A stretch of DNA of 64,000 nt from assembly GCF_047948215.1 (NCBI RefSeq), contig NC_134456.1, forward strand, positions 69,094,029-69,158,028. Direction: 5' to 3'. The translations under genes were made by a program, and so were the position numbers. This DNA is from Lycorma delicatula. Lineage: Eukaryota; Arthropoda; Insecta; Hemiptera; Fulgoridae. Positions 36,180 through 48,746 of this stretch are shown here, in pieces. The notes below the pieces were generated by a model. It was not told the DNA's origin and searched no databases. It saw only the letters and a list, made by a program, of their open reading frames with translations. Numbering within the stretch: position 1 is the first letter of the stretch; every line of letters begins with the position of its first letter.

Positions 36180-36560
36180 TCTCCTGGGCCGGACTTACAA
36201 TTAAGTAAAGCTCAGCCCAGAGGAGCGTCCTTTAACTCTTAAGGGGGACCCCCCCCCCCACCTACCGGCAATAAGTCCGGCGTGGCAGATCAGCCCCCCG
36301 GTTGGATCTTCTGTTTTATTTTTCATTTGTACCTTTTGCCTCTAACCTCAGTGGAGAGGAGAGCCGGGCTTGACTATGTCGCCCTCGGATCCCCACCCTG
36401 TGGCCGGGACTCGGTCTTTTGTTTTATTTTATTTTTTGATTCCTCAACCTAAGGCCCCAGGAGTTCCCAGCTGTTCATTGGAGCCGGCACACCTCGGCAT
36501 GCCGCCCCCTCGCGACTGGGACTGTCTGCCCTTCCCTAATCTGACACTTTAAAGGGGGTG
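36180..36560. other. GC-rich block of unknown origin
   Basis: A sharply bounded stretch of about 380 bases, much richer in G and C than anything nearby, with CpGs, a poly-C tract near 36249 and repeated words such as GGCCGGGACT and GCGACTGGGACT. The 60-codon frame at 36370-36552 is proline-rich and unlike any protein I know. It may be the 5' untranslated region of a retrotransposon or another foreign insert. No reverse transcriptase or gag trace is attached to it. Confidence 0.5.
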
Positions 36561-36882
36561 AAGAAAGGTAAAAACATTTAAACAATGATTGCAAATTTTC
36601 CCCTTCTCAGACTATACTAAACGAGAATTCACTAGATTTTGGCTTGTAGATACTCTTAAGATAAATATCTAAAAACTATTTCGAGTTTTTTTTTTTAATT
36701 TCAATTCTGTAGGAGTACGACGGTATATTGCGCGGCGGCTCAACCAACAAAGCCACTGTTACTGTTATTATATGTGGAACGCGACTGGCTGCATCTGCCT
36801 CCGGTTATTTGACTAAATACATAAAATTAAAGATATTTAAAAAAAAAATTATGAGAAACGAAATGCGGTCATATCCTAGTGG

Positions 36883-37155
36883 TGTTTGACCGGTTATGCT
36901 AAGAACCGGGCAAAATGCATTTTTACCCTGACGAAAGATAGGTAACGAGTTATAACTACAATCTTTAAGATGGAGACTCTACTATTTTAAAAGCAGCATT
37001 CTTCAGATCACACAAAGTTTGGGTCCTGTACTGACCAAACTGATGCTTCGAAGAAATTGCAATTTAATATAACAGGAGCGCCAGAGGTAAGCCGCCTGGC
37101 TACCCCTGACCGGCTAAACAACCTACAACAGACGCTCGCCCTGACTGGTTAAACA
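36883..37155. repeat. Inverted/direct repeat cluster
   Basis: TGTTTGACCGGTTA at 36883-36896 recurs in reverse-complement form as TGACCGGCTAAACA near 37107-37120 and TGACTGGTTAAACA at 37142-37155. The two right-hand copies are direct repeats 35 bases apart, each preceded by CCC. This could be a small TIR element of about 270 bp or the end of a larger repeat. Confidence 0.4.
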
Positions 37156-40100
37156 TCCAGTCGCAAGGGGAATGATAGTTTATATATATACCAATTATTA
37201 TTAATTATAAAATACTATCATAGTATTTAGTAACTATCAATGACTATGATATTTTTGAATTGACTTATAGAAGGATAATGAATTATCCCTTTACTATTTT
37301 TAAGATTTCATATTAGTTTAAAATGTCTAATTGTCGTAGTTCATACATTTTATGACACTTGCGAGCTTAATTTAAAAAAATATTTTTCTTATTTTTACCT
37401 TGTTTATCCGAGGGTCATCTTTTTTCATGATATGGAAATGTTACGATCTTCCAATCTGTGTACCCAACGAATTTTATCACTTCATTGACAGATAGATAAA
37501 AATAGATGTAATTTCACTATAATAACTAGGAAACCCTAAACAAATGATCTACGAACAAGCATTTATATAGACATAAATCACTGCTAGGATTTCGTACACA
37601 TCGAGTTCGGTAGTACTGGGCTGATTGAAAACATTAATTGTCGCACGCATTACTATTAATCACTCGAAAGTGTCAGTTTTTACATCGCTGTACACGATTA
37701 TCTGTTTAGAGAATTTTGTTCCTGACTCCTGTAATGGATTCTTTTTTGTTTTCGTATACACTGTTTGTTACTTTTCATTATAAAAGAAACCTTGTGTTTA
37801 TTGCCACCAAACTTCTAATAAAAATTTTACTTTTTGATTTCATATCCCAACACAGTAGTTTATACCGACTTTTGTTTAAAATTTCATAAAAAAATGACAG
37901 AATTCTTGCGATATTTAATTATAAAAAGATATATTTTTAAAAGTTGATTTCTTTTAACAAAAAAATAAAAGTGTTCCTGAAATAAACTGAGCTCTCTGAA
38001 TTGCGTTTTACAGTTAGTCGTTTTTCTTGTATGTATTTTCTTGAAAGATATTTAGAATATAACGTAAAGTAAAAGAAATATTGATGAAAAGTAGAATATT
38101 AATGTTGTTGAGGTTAAAATAGAAATAAATTCTGTCCAAGACAGAAACCAGTACCAGGTAGAACGCTAAAATGTAAATAAAAACAACGGACATCGAAAAA
38201 AAAACTGTAATATACCAAAATTTATATTTTTAAATGTACTTTTATTTTTAATGTACCAGATCTGTAAATTAAAGAATATTATTTAAATATAGACTTCACT
38301 TACTCCGTAGAAAAAAATATTGTGTAAGTGTATAGAATACTAATTTTCTATCTCGTCGCTTTACGTAATAAATAGAAAAAACATTCTTAATTTAGCCAAA
38401 AAAAATTATAGAAAAATTTCTTTGCAATGTTTATAGGAAATGTTTTACTATAAAATCAACAACAAAGAATTGTCTGTTGAAAAACTAATAGTGTAGTAAA
38501 GATTAAACTCTAATTTCCCAGTTTTAAACCCTTGGGAAATTTTCGTTCTTACATATTTTTTTCATTCCAGTGATCTAGAAAAAATCGTGGAAATTTTTCA
38601 TGTAAAGCAAGGTATTATCAAGTCAGTCATACACATAAATACTGCTCAAACAAGCGCGAAATTTTGTGTGATGGCCTAATAACCCTAGGCAGGGAGAATT
38701 TTCACTGTATAAACTCGCCTATTATGTGAATTTTATCGAATCTATCACCTGCCAACTTTTTGATATTCCTTTTCTAAATTATGAATTTAATTAAGGTGCT
38801 CAGTCATGTAATGATATTTCTCTTTTTATTAAAAATTAAAGTTAAAAAATTTCACATTTAATTAAAATCATATTTGTTATTTAAATAAAGGTTACTCACG
38901 TTAAGTCATTTTTATGAAATGATTTCACTTCTAACAAGTTTTCTGTAAAAGATTTTATTTATTTATTTATTACAACACAGTACGTTCTGAAATGAAAACA
39001 TGTCTGAAATCGTATTTATTAAACAAAATTAGCACTTGCTTATTTAATACGCTAACGGGCCGAGCTGTTATATTCAACGGTTAAAACTCATCGTATTGCT
39101 GTTAAAGTACAAACTTTTACTTCATCCAATTTTTTTTTATAAATGAATTTGCGTCTTTCTCTAATCTTGTTTGTTTGAAAACTAATTACACGCTAGGGCT
39201 GAACTCGTCTCATTACAGTCGACCGTAAACAGTTCCGTTCCCCATCATCTGGTGTAATTATTTCCAAAAACGTATCTGAACAAACTTGACAAAGTGTTTC
39301 TTCTTAAACAACCTTTTAATGATGCAGCTTTCCAGTTCTTATTTTTATTTAAGATTATTATAAGCCGTATCTTTTCCATTTAATTCTACTTTTTTATCGG
39401 TAAATACATTAAAAATACTTTTTAATAATATTCATACGTATTAATGTGTAGGAAATATCTTTTTTCTAATACGTATTTATATGACTGTTCTTTCTCTTTA
39501 TAAATAACACTTAATGTTACTTACATTCCAATTTAAATTGCATAATTAACTATGTAAATGTAACTTTTTTCTGCCTCTCATACCTTAAAACAATTATAAA
39601 TTTTATTTATTTTATTTTCATTGAAATTATATAGATATTAAAATTATTTTTGGTAATCTTAAGGAATACCCATCTACAGAAAAATGGGCTTTTTTTAAAA
39701 CAGTGATCACATTTCTATTAACCTGACTCGCATTTTGGTGTATTCTCGAAAACGCCTTCAGTATATGTAAATGTACGAGCACATTCAGTTATACTACACT
39801 CGCACATTATGGGTGGACATCACTTCTGACTTAAAATTAGCCAAATTATACATGAACGTATTTCATACATACCACTATATTACATTATTCGCTTATATAC
39901 ACTGGTTGGTTGAAAGATTTAAGGTTGTACGTGGGAATATAAAATATATTATACCTAAGTGAGATTTGAACCCGATAACTACCAAATAAAAGATCGTCTG
40001 TCTTTATACGTTAATATTTTATCTGATGGTTTGACGTTCTTTAACAAAAATAAGAATTCTGAAGTTCTAAAAATCTGTTTAAGTTTGAAAGAAGCTAATA

Positions 40101-41255
40101 AAAAATACGAGTAAATAAATAAATTTTACTTAATAGAAGTAGTTATAATTTTTGGATAAAACCATTCTAAATGGTTTTATCCGAATCAATGCTTTATTCT
40201 AGTTATACAGCGTTTTCCATGATTGTTCCTAGATACTTACTTATTTCTGCTACATTTTGATATGTTTTGTTGTTAATAAATTTTCGTTTGTTCTGTTGAG
40301 TTTGTTCATACCAAGTCTTGTTATGTTTATTATCTATTTAAAAAAATTATTTTACGCCAAACATAAAATATGTGTTTTTCACCCCAGCGGTTTGTCTTTT
40401 ACCCCAGGTTTATCGAAAATTACTAAAAATACAGTACTGTAGTCATTTTTTCAGGTTAGGTTTCATGTAAAACCCCTGAATTTATCTCTTAAATTGCGTC
40501 CCATAATTACAGTCTGGCTTAATTTTACTGAAGGCTCAGAAATCGGAGCAAAATTTTCGCCAGTCAAAATTTGTTAACGAAGCGTTTCCGAACCTACGTT
40601 TATATGAATTTTCTTCTTTATTTTCGCTAGTAGAAAGTGTTTTACATTTTTTGTGAACCATATATTTACGTTGTAAATGGTTTATTAAGTATCAACAGCC
40701 ACAGATATATTCTGAATTTTTATTTTTTATTTCTAATATTTTTTTTTATAAATTCTTTATAGCCTTTTTTAAAACTTTATTCCTATAATTTTTTTGAATG
40801 TCCTCCAGTAATAGTTAAAATAACTTTAATTAAGATAACCCCGTAAAGTGTAAATTATTTTTCTACTGCCTTATAGAAAGTTTTTAATGTTTTTTTTTCA
40901 TGTTAATGATATTGAGTTCCCTAATTTGTTATAGTCAACTCTAACATTGTCATAAATAAGTCATTGCTACCTAAATGAAAATGTGTTTATTGTAATCACA
41001 TTATTTTCATTTGACAGCAGACTAACAATGTTTATAATAATATGTGTTAGCGTGTAATATGTATTACTATGTATACTATGAATTCATACGTACAAAAGAT
41101 TGTACTCTGAAAATTTATATTATAAATGATGAATTAATGAAATATACGTAATAATACCATTTATTAATACTTTATATGTGACCTAATTTAGTAATTATTA
41201 TTATAACACAGGTTGGTAATTGTCTCAAAAAAAGTAAAAATTAAAACGTATTTTA
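37156..41255. other. No gene seen
   Basis: AT-rich. At 39961-40010, AGATTTGAACCCGATAACTA on the plus strand could be the reverse of a decayed tRNA-like B-box (a SINE scrap), but the match is too poor to call. A perfect hairpin at 40154-40182 is listed separately. Confidence 0.4.
40154..40182. repeat. Perfect 13-bp hairpin, CTA loop
   Basis: GGATAAAACCATT and AATGGTTTTATCC are exact reverse complements separated by CTA. It is isolated, with no T-run that would suggest a pol III or bacterial terminator. Confidence 0.9.
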
Positions 41256-43510
41256 TTTTGTCTTCAGTCATTTGTCTGGTTTGATGCAGCTCTCCAAGAT
41301 TCCCTGTCTAGTGCTGGTCGTTTCATTTCGATATATCCCCTACATCCTACATCCCTAACAATTTGTTTTACATATTCCAAACGTTGCCTGCCTGCACAAT
41401 TTTTTCCTTCTACCTGTCCCTCCAATAGTAAAATGACTCTTCTAGGATGTCTTAATATGTGCTCTATAAGTCTGTCTCTTCTTTTAACTATATTTTTCCA
41501 AATGCTTCTTTTTTCATCAGTTTGCCGCTACACCCCATCATTTGTCACGTTGTTTACCCATCTGATTTTTAACATTCGTCTATAGCACCACTTTTCTAAA
41601 GCTACTAATATTTTCTTCTCAAATACTCCGATCGTCCAAGTTTCACTTCCATATAAAGCAACGCTCCAAACATATACTTTCAAAAATCTTTTCCTGGAGT
41701 TAATTTTTGATGTAAACAAATTATGTTTCTGACTGAAGGCTCATTTCACCTGTACTATTCGGTATTTTATATCGCTCCTGCTTCGTCCACCTTTAGTAAT
41801 TCTACTTCCCTAATAACAAAATTCGTTTACTTGCATAATCTTTTCTCTTCCTATTTTTACATTCAGTGGTTCATTTTCGTTATTTCTACTACATTTCATT
41901 ACTTTCGTTTTGTTCTTGTTTATTTTCATGCGGTAGTTCTTGTGTAGGATTTCATCCATCCCGTTCATTGTTCTTCTAATTCCTTTTTACTCTCAGCTAG
42001 AATTACTATATCATCAGCAAATCGAAGCATCTTTATATTTTCTTTCACCTTGTACTGTTACTCCAGATCTAAATTGTTCTTTAACATCATTAACTGCTAG
42101 TTCTATGTAAACATTAAAAAGTAACGGGGATAGGGAACATCCTTGTCGGACTCCCTTTCGTATCACGGCTTCTTTCTTATGTGCCTAAATTGTTACTGTT
42201 GGTGTTTAGGGGTCTGTAAATGTTAGCAATTGTTCTTCTATCTCTGTATTTGAACCCTATTTTTTTTAAAATGCTGAACATTTTATTCCAGTATACGTTA
42301 TCGAATGTCTTTTCTAGGTTTATAAATGCCAAGTATGTTGGTTTGTTTTTCTTTAATCTTCCTTCTACTATTAATCTGAGCCTTAAAATTGCTTCCCTTG
42401 TCCCTATACGTTTCCTGAAACCAAATTGGTCTTCTCCTAACACTTCTTCTACTCTCCTCTCAATTCTTCTGTACAGAATTCTAGTTAAGAATTTTGATGC
42501 ATGGCTAGTTAAGCTAATTGTTCTGTATTCTTCACATTTATCTGCTCCTGCTTTCTTTGGTTTCATGACTATAACACCCGACGGAACATCCACTTTTTCG
42601 TAAATAGTACACACCAGTTTGTATAATGTATCAATCGCTTCCTCACCTGCACTGCGCAGTAATTCTACAGGTGATCCGTCTATTCCATGAGCCTTTCTCC
42701 CATCAAATCTTTTAATGGTCTCTTCTTAAATTCAGATCACATTATTGTTTCTCTCTTTTCATCCTCAACTTCCTCTATAACACCATTTTCTAATCCATTT
42801 CCTCCGTATAACTCTTCTATATATTCCACCCACCTATCGACTTTGCCTTTCATATTATAAATCGGTGTACCATCTTTGTTTAACACATTATTAGATTTTA
42901 ATTTATGTACCCCGAAATTTTCCTTAACTTTCCTGTATGCTCCGTCTATTTTACCAATGTTCATTTTTCTTTCCACTTCTGAACACTTTTCTTTAATCTA
43001 CTCTTCTTTCGCTAGTTTGCACTTCCTGTTTATAGTATTTTTTTTAATTGTCGATAGTTCCTTTTACTTTCTTCATCACTAGCATTCTTATATTTTCTAC
43101 GTTCATTCATCAGCTGCAATATATCGTCTGAAATCCAAGGTTTTCTACCAGTTCTCTTTGTTCCGCCTAAGTTTGCTACTGCTGATTTAAGAAATTTTAA
43201 CATTCTCCCATTCTATTTCTACATTTTCTACCTTATCTTTTTTACTCAGACCTCTTGCGATGTCCTCCTCAAAAATCTTCTTTACCTCCTCTTCCCTAAT
43301 CTTATCTGAATTCCACTAATTCATCTGAAACCTTTTATTCAGGTTTTTAAACCCCAATCTACATTTCATTATCACTAAATTATGGTCGCTATCAATGTCT
43401 GCTCCACGGTAAGCTTTGCAATCGACGAGTTGATTTCTAAATCTTTGCTTAACCATGATATAATCTATCTGATACCTTGCAGTATCACCTGGCTTTTTCA
43501 TGTGAATATT
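41256..43510 (-). pseudogene. LINE: endonuclease end plus reverse transcriptase, 5'-truncated
   Basis: Minus-strand non-LTR retrotransposon, 3' end at 41256 (ATGACTGAAGACAAAA, the same end as the copy at 20907). In order from 43510: the end of an exonuclease-endonuclease-phosphatase type endonuclease (RYQIDYIMVKQRFRNQ, DSDHNLV at 43374-43394), a linker, then the reverse transcriptase. RT signs are FGFRKRIGTREAI near 42425, AFINLEKTFDN near 42320 (the first catalytic Asp is Asn, codon 42318-42320) and FADDIVILAES with the catalytic Asp pair intact (42010-42021). The C-terminal RRDRLI-GRPR region follows. Many stops and shifts break the frame. The clade is uncertain; the endonuclease resembles proteins often misnamed craniofacial development protein 2. 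The 5' truncation within the endonuclease is normal for LINEs. Confidence 0.92.
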
Positions 43511-44317
43511 TTTCTATTATGAAAACTTCTATTATAAAACGTATAATCTCCTTTATAAATCACATAAAGAATGTATTAGCAGCCGTGTTAAATACATGTT
43601 ATAACATAAACTGAAAAAATATATTTAAGTTTACATTTAGTAATTATTACTGATTAATTCTCTAACAACGGATGCATTTTGCTAAAGAATTTTGGTTACC
43701 CGTCTAGAAACGTTAGATAAATTATGCTTTAAAGAAAGTCGATCTAGGTGATATGGATAGAACTAGATGATAAAAATATATACGCATACACTAGGTTCGA
43801 CTTTTTATCCCTTGTTTCTGTGGTAGCGTAAAAAAAGTTAAATTTAACTTTTGTGCTGCTCCTATTGTTATTGCACAGTTATTGTCGTTTTTTGTTTTTT
43901 TTTATTCGTACCTTTTCATGAAATTCGTTAATTATAATGATTAAAGGAAAAATATTACGAATGTTGTTAGTATTCTATTGTCCTAAATACGAGTATTATA
44001 AAATAGAAAGCCACTCAGTAAGTACTTCGATCGATTATTGAATACAGAGTAGCTGCAAACTAAGGTACAACGGAAATTAGAGTTGCTTATTCTGATTTTT
44101 TGTCGTAATAATACAAAGGAAGTTTCATCTAAAAATAAAATGCTCAACTGTATTTATCTGCATGAATAAGTAAAACAGATACATTTTATTCTATTTCTTT
44201 TCAAAATCACACTTCATGGAATAAGTAATACTTTATTATATTAAATTTTTAACACTCTGTTTTACAGTAATATTTATTTCTAAATGTTTAATTTTATGGA
44301 TTTTTTAAAAAATTCTA
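43511..44317. other. No gene seen between two LINEs
   Basis: AT-rich spacer between the minus-strand LINE and the plus-strand Jockey-like element. It may contain the 5' UTR of the latter, but no boundary could be fixed. Confidence 0.4.
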
Positions 44318-44828
44318 ATGTTTACGTTGAAATCTATTTATCTAGTGAATAATACGCAAAATGTTGACATCTGCAAAAGAATAATAGAATTTTGCCGTGA
44401 GCACAAACTTGCTAATCACAGTTCACGAGGAAAGACGAGAGAGCTTCTCGGATTATACGTGAGGAATTTACATTACTTGGTTCCAACCGACATCATCAGA
44501 GGTGAAATTGAGGAGCACGAACATAAAGTCCGAAGCATAATTAATGCTCGTCATCGTGTGATCAAGGACCGTTGACGATATTCTTTGTCAACATAAGAGC
44601 CTCAGAAGAGTAACAAAGAGATATTAAGGAACATCGCCAACTGTAATATCAGACAACCAAAAGACCTCCTGTACTGGTCCAATGCATGCGTTATCAACAG
44701 TATGGGTATACGAAGAATATTGCATGCTGTCTAACATTTGTGTTAAATGCGCGGAAGACCACAAGACCGCAGATTTTCCTAAGGACATAAGTACTTCGGT
44801 TGTTTGATCGCTAAAATCTGGGTTTATC
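44318..44828 (+). pseudogene. Jockey-type LINE ORF1 (Gag-like), decayed
   Basis: The frame 44318-44575 carries a PRE_C2HC-type domain: VRNLHYLVPTDIIRGEIEEH, then HKVRSIINARHRV. After a shift, FFVNIRASEE (near 44590) and HRQL follow. A CCHC zinc knuckle at 44683-44727 reads C-M-R-Y-Q-Q-Y-G-Y-T-K-N-I-A-C. The second Cys and the His of C-x2-C-x4-H-x4-C have both become Tyr, so zinc binding is lost. ORF1 proteins of Jockey elements bind the element RNA and guide it to the nucleus. Placement directly before an endonuclease/RT ORF confirms the assignment. Non-functional. Confidence 0.85.
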
Positions 44829-47260
44829 AGGGTGACTACCTGAAACATCAATGGACTTGATAATCGAAGACAGGAATTGGAGAACGTTGTCTTTACCGAA
44901 TCGTTGAATGTTATCTTTACGAAACACAGCTCACAGTTCGTAATTATCTTAGTCTTCGGGGATATTCTGTGTATGCGATTAATAATCCAGAAGATAGGAT
45001 GTATGGAGGCATTGTAGTGCTCATAATGAATACGATACAGCATCATCAACTAACGGAATTGAGCACCGATCATATTCAAGGGACCTCGATTGAAATCCTG
45101 AACTGAGTTGGGCTTCTCAGATTGTCGGCGATCCGTGAACTCAGATAAGTCATCCATGATCATGTGACAAGGAGGACAATAAACCTCCTTGCCAGATGAT
45201 CAATGATGACTTATTCTTTGAGTTCTTTGCAACGCTGTATGCCCGTTTTATCGTGGGGAGTGAGTGGACTAACTACTCGTGGCAGAACTTTAAAAGATTG
45301 CATTGTCAACATGCACTTCAACGGGATCTTCGGGTTACAACCAACACACTGGTTACACATGGTTACAACCATCACATCTTAGTAAGGTCCCGGACTTGTT
45401 GGACTTTATGTCATTGGATTTAATCATCTCGGGTATATCACCTTTGTACAAAACTGTTTGAAATAGCTGCGACTCAACTTCCGACCATTCAGCGGTTCTG
45501 CTTAATATTAGCACGTTGTTGATTAGAAAGAAGAAATCCCCTGTCCTCCACAATGACAGGACCGACCGGGACTCTTATCGAAACTGAATCGAGGAAGAGC
45601 TGGTTGGACCTGTTTTTTAAATGTTCTGCTGAAGTAGACATGCGATCCATTGTTTGGCCTCAACCCTGCAAGAGGCACCTTAGTGCTTTCTCAGTGCCTG
45701 TAAAGAGCCATGAGAGGCATGGAGGAACGGACTATCCATGGTAGTGTTTGATATTATTACAACCAAGAGGTGACATTGGAGGAGGTGGCAATATTACAGG
45801 AGACCCGAAGATAGGTCATCCTTGAACAGGGCAACTCGCAAATTGAAACGGATGATAAAATCTATCAAGGATGAGACGTTTAAAAATTTCCATGATAATC
45901 TTTCCACTTTGAATAAAACCAACTAATCGTTGTGGAAAGCCACGAAGAATTTTCAACGGCTGCCACCCTAGTTCCTACCTCTAAAGGCGTCGCATGGTCA
46001 TGGGTTCAAAGAAACAGCCTGACGGCCGACCTGTTTGCTACTCACCTGCGTAAGGTCTTTCAGCCCCTTGACGTCCGTCAAGAAGAAATAATTGAGCGTA
46101 ATTGAAAGAAGGCTCCGGGCTTTGACTTCATTACCAACAAAATGCTAATTATGCTTTCATTCAAGGCCGTGCTGTGCGACACAAATTTTCAAACCCATTT
46201 TCAAAGGCCGTGCTGTGTGACACAAAGTTTTTGGTATCCTTCGTACAACGTGCTACTCGTCGGAGTGGAAGCTATCCCTCAAATAGTAACGGTCTCAAAG
46301 TCGGGTAAATCATGCACGATGTTTCTTTGTGGTTGTATCTTCGTGCTTGGAAGGGAAGAAGTATTGTTCGGCTGCCTTTCTGAATGATCGGCAGGCCTTC
46401 GATAAGGCTGCCTAATCTGCTTCAAAAGCTAAAAGCAAATCTACCTCAATCGTTCTACTTACTCCTGCGTAGCTACCTGGACGGACGTTTCCCAGATTAA
46501 ATATGTAATAGGAGTTGTCAGGATTCTTTGACATTGAACGTTAAATGTTGTCCAACTCAATTTTTGAGCCTATTCTCTATTCTATCTTCACTGCCGACCT
46601 TCCGGCTCCGAACCATATCACTGTTGCTTCATTTGTTGAAGACAGTGATCCTGGCTGTCGATGATGATCCAACTCAAACTTCGGCTAACCTGCAATCTGG
46701 ATTGGACCTAATCAACGCGTGGCTGAGAAGAGAATGAAAAGGTGAATGAAAGGCCCATGGTCCCACTTGGCTAAAGTTTATTACATCCTGCATGCTGACA
46801 GTGTGTGGTTCCTAACATGGAAGCAGTCGAACATGGAAATTCCATGTGAGGGGGAAAAAGGAAACAACTGAAAATTAAGTTTAAAGAGCTGTACGGTTAC
46901 TAGGAAGGAGATCGCTGTTATCAATATCTAATAGATTATTATTATACAAGGTGGCTCTGAAGCCGGTTTGAACCTATGACATCGAACTCTGCGGTACAAC
47001 AAGCTCCAGCAGCAATGAAATAATTCAGTGATTTCAGAGAAAATTAGTGAGTAAGGTCACGGAGGCGCCATGATTTGTGAGTAACAGCGAAATCCATGAC
47101 TATCTGGAGCTGCCATACGATCGGATAGAAATACAACGATTCGCATCGAAGTACAAACTAAGACTTAACAACCATGTGAAATATCTGGCTGTAAACCTTC
47201 TAGACAGTAGCGAATGATGTTAGGCGGCTGAAGCGGTTCCATGTATTGGACTTGGGAGAC
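44829..47260 (+). pseudogene. Jockey-type LINE ORF2 (endonuclease-reverse transcriptase), decayed
   Basis: ORF2 directly follows ORF1. AP-type endonuclease pieces: NINGLDNRRQELENVVFTES near 44840, NPEDRMYGGIVVLIMNTIQ near 44990, FATLYARFIVGSEW near 45215, PDLLDF/ISPLYKTV near 45400 and HNDRTDRDSY near 45555. Reverse transcriptase pieces: LKANLPQSFYLLLRSYLDG near 46440, EPILYSIFTADLPAP near 46570, then FVED at 46632-46643 where active relatives have FADD (one catalytic Asp changed), followed after a shift by AVDDDPTQTSANLQSGLDLI. The C-terminal part ends near 47250 (RFASKYKLRLNNHVKYLAVN). Frames are broken dozens of times. The open frames on the minus strand here are shadows. Confidence 0.9.
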
Positions 47261-47605
47261 TATTAGTGGAACTTCATCACTTGAGTGTTGTACATCATCT
47301 TAGTATTTATTTGAAAGCTAGTTGATTCTGTTTTCACTGTTTCTTAGTCTCATTTCTATTTTATGTTTTTTGTAGTTCTTTGATGTTACTGGTTTTATTT
47401 TTACTTTTATACTGTGTTGTTCGTAGCGACTTAATCCAGTAAGTGCTTTCTTACATGCACTATACATGACTTTTAAATGTATTCCATTAAGTGGTTTCGA
47501 TGGAAGATCCTTTTCATATGATTATTATGATGCAATTTACTTATTGTTTCTATAGGATTGAAACGGTTGTAAATAAAATGTAAGACAAAAAATGTATATA
47601 ATAAA
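47261..47605 (+). other. Probable 3' UTR and end of the Jockey-type LINE
   Basis: Non-coding T-rich sequence after the ORF2 trace, ending near 47605 with TAAATAAAATGTAAGAC and an A-rich stretch. This is compatible with a LINE 3' end with a polyadenylation-like AATAAA. The exact border and target duplication could not be fixed. Confidence 0.45.
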
Positions 47606-47734
47606 TTTTATTCTTTTATTCTACAAGAGAGACGTTTTATAAGTAGAGTGTCTTAGTGCTTGTATGCGTTTTGATTCATTTACGGCCACACGATTGCAAT
47701 TTAAATTATATTGTAAAATCTTTTTCTTTTTTTA

Positions 47735-47880
47735 ACCTCGGGACCACCGTTAGTTATTGCTTCAGAAGATGAGATGGATGATAAGTAGCGTGTGAAAATA
47801 CCATGCCTGACCGGGATTCGAACTCGGGACCTCCGGATGAAAAGCCGAGACACTACCACTCGCGCCATAGAAGTCGGCGT
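47735..47880 (-). repeat. tRNA-derived SINE, type 2, with shared tail
   Basis: From 47880 leftward on the minus strand: GCGCGAGTGGTAGTGTC (A-box), GGCTTTTCATCCGGAGG and CCGAGTTCGAATCCCGG (B-box and T-arm-like, able to form most of a T stem), then CAGGCATGG. The body is short, and the tail CTTCTGAAG...AACGGTGGTCCCGAGGTTAAA corresponds to the tail of the type 1 SINEs. So a different tRNA-like head is joined to the same 3' end. It is not a functional tRNA: the acceptor stem is not formed and the copy at 21205-21308 shows it is repeated. Confidence 0.85.
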
Positions 47881-48713
47881 ATTGTAAAATCTAAGAGTTT
47901 CCCTAAGTGCCAGAAGTATTTTCGGTAATTATATTGCAATCGTCATGTTTTGACGGCTTTTCACTTCCGATATTAATTTTTTTTCCATTTTACATTTCTG
48001 ATAGAGAATACTGAAAATTCGGAAAAAATATTTTACACTTGAAACTGAGTTCAAGACACACTGCTTGAAGGACAACACATTTACTAGTTAATTAGTGAAA
48101 AGAGGTGCTCGAATAAAGGTTTCTTTTGCTGATGTTTAATATGATTTAAGTTAATATAATTTGGTAAAATTATCCTTCTTTCTTATATCAACAAAAAAGT
48201 TGAAGTTGCTCCGTTCTCCGTACATTCTTTCATAATATTATCTCAGATTTAATTTTTTCCAATGTTTTTGTTTTGCAAAGTTTTGCTTTTTCCAAAGAAA
48301 CAAGAATATTTTATTCCTTTTTTCTCACTCAAAAATCTGTAATTTTATTTTTTTATTGAATCAATGTGTATCTACGCATATGTAATCGAAAAGATGATTT
48401 TCAACGTCATTCAATAAATTTACAGAAAACGTTACGTTTTAACAACTGTCAATAAATAAGATAATAATTCTAACACAGTCTATGTTTGAATAACTATTAG
48501 TCTGCGCTCATTAAACAGGACAATATACCTAAACTTCATCTTAAGTTAATTTTTTATATTACAATGATTAAATTTGAAAAGTTTTGAAATAATTTAACTT
48601 CACGTAAGCTTATGATTATTACTAACCCATTATGTAGTATTCTCATTAGTAGTAGCAATATTTTCCAACTTTTCTTAGCAGTTTTATTCCTATCGTATAC
48701 TTTCGATATACGA

Positions 48714-48746
<33 letters not shown>

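Noticed and set aside
39961..40010. A further SINE head
   Set aside because: Only a B-box-like word and loose similarity; no A-box or tail could be placed.
42220..42603. A 127-codon plus-strand ORF
   Set aside because: It lies opposite the reverse transcriptase of the minus-strand LINE and has no family resemblance.
44624..45049. A 141-codon minus-strand ORF
   Set aside because: The plus strand here carries the Jockey ORF1 and endonuclease in order; the minus frame is chance.
47800..47880. A tRNA gene on the minus strand (good A-box, B-box and a CAT in anticodon position)
   Set aside because: The acceptor stem is not formed, a second diverged copy exists at 21205-21308, and the sequence runs directly into a SINE body and tail.
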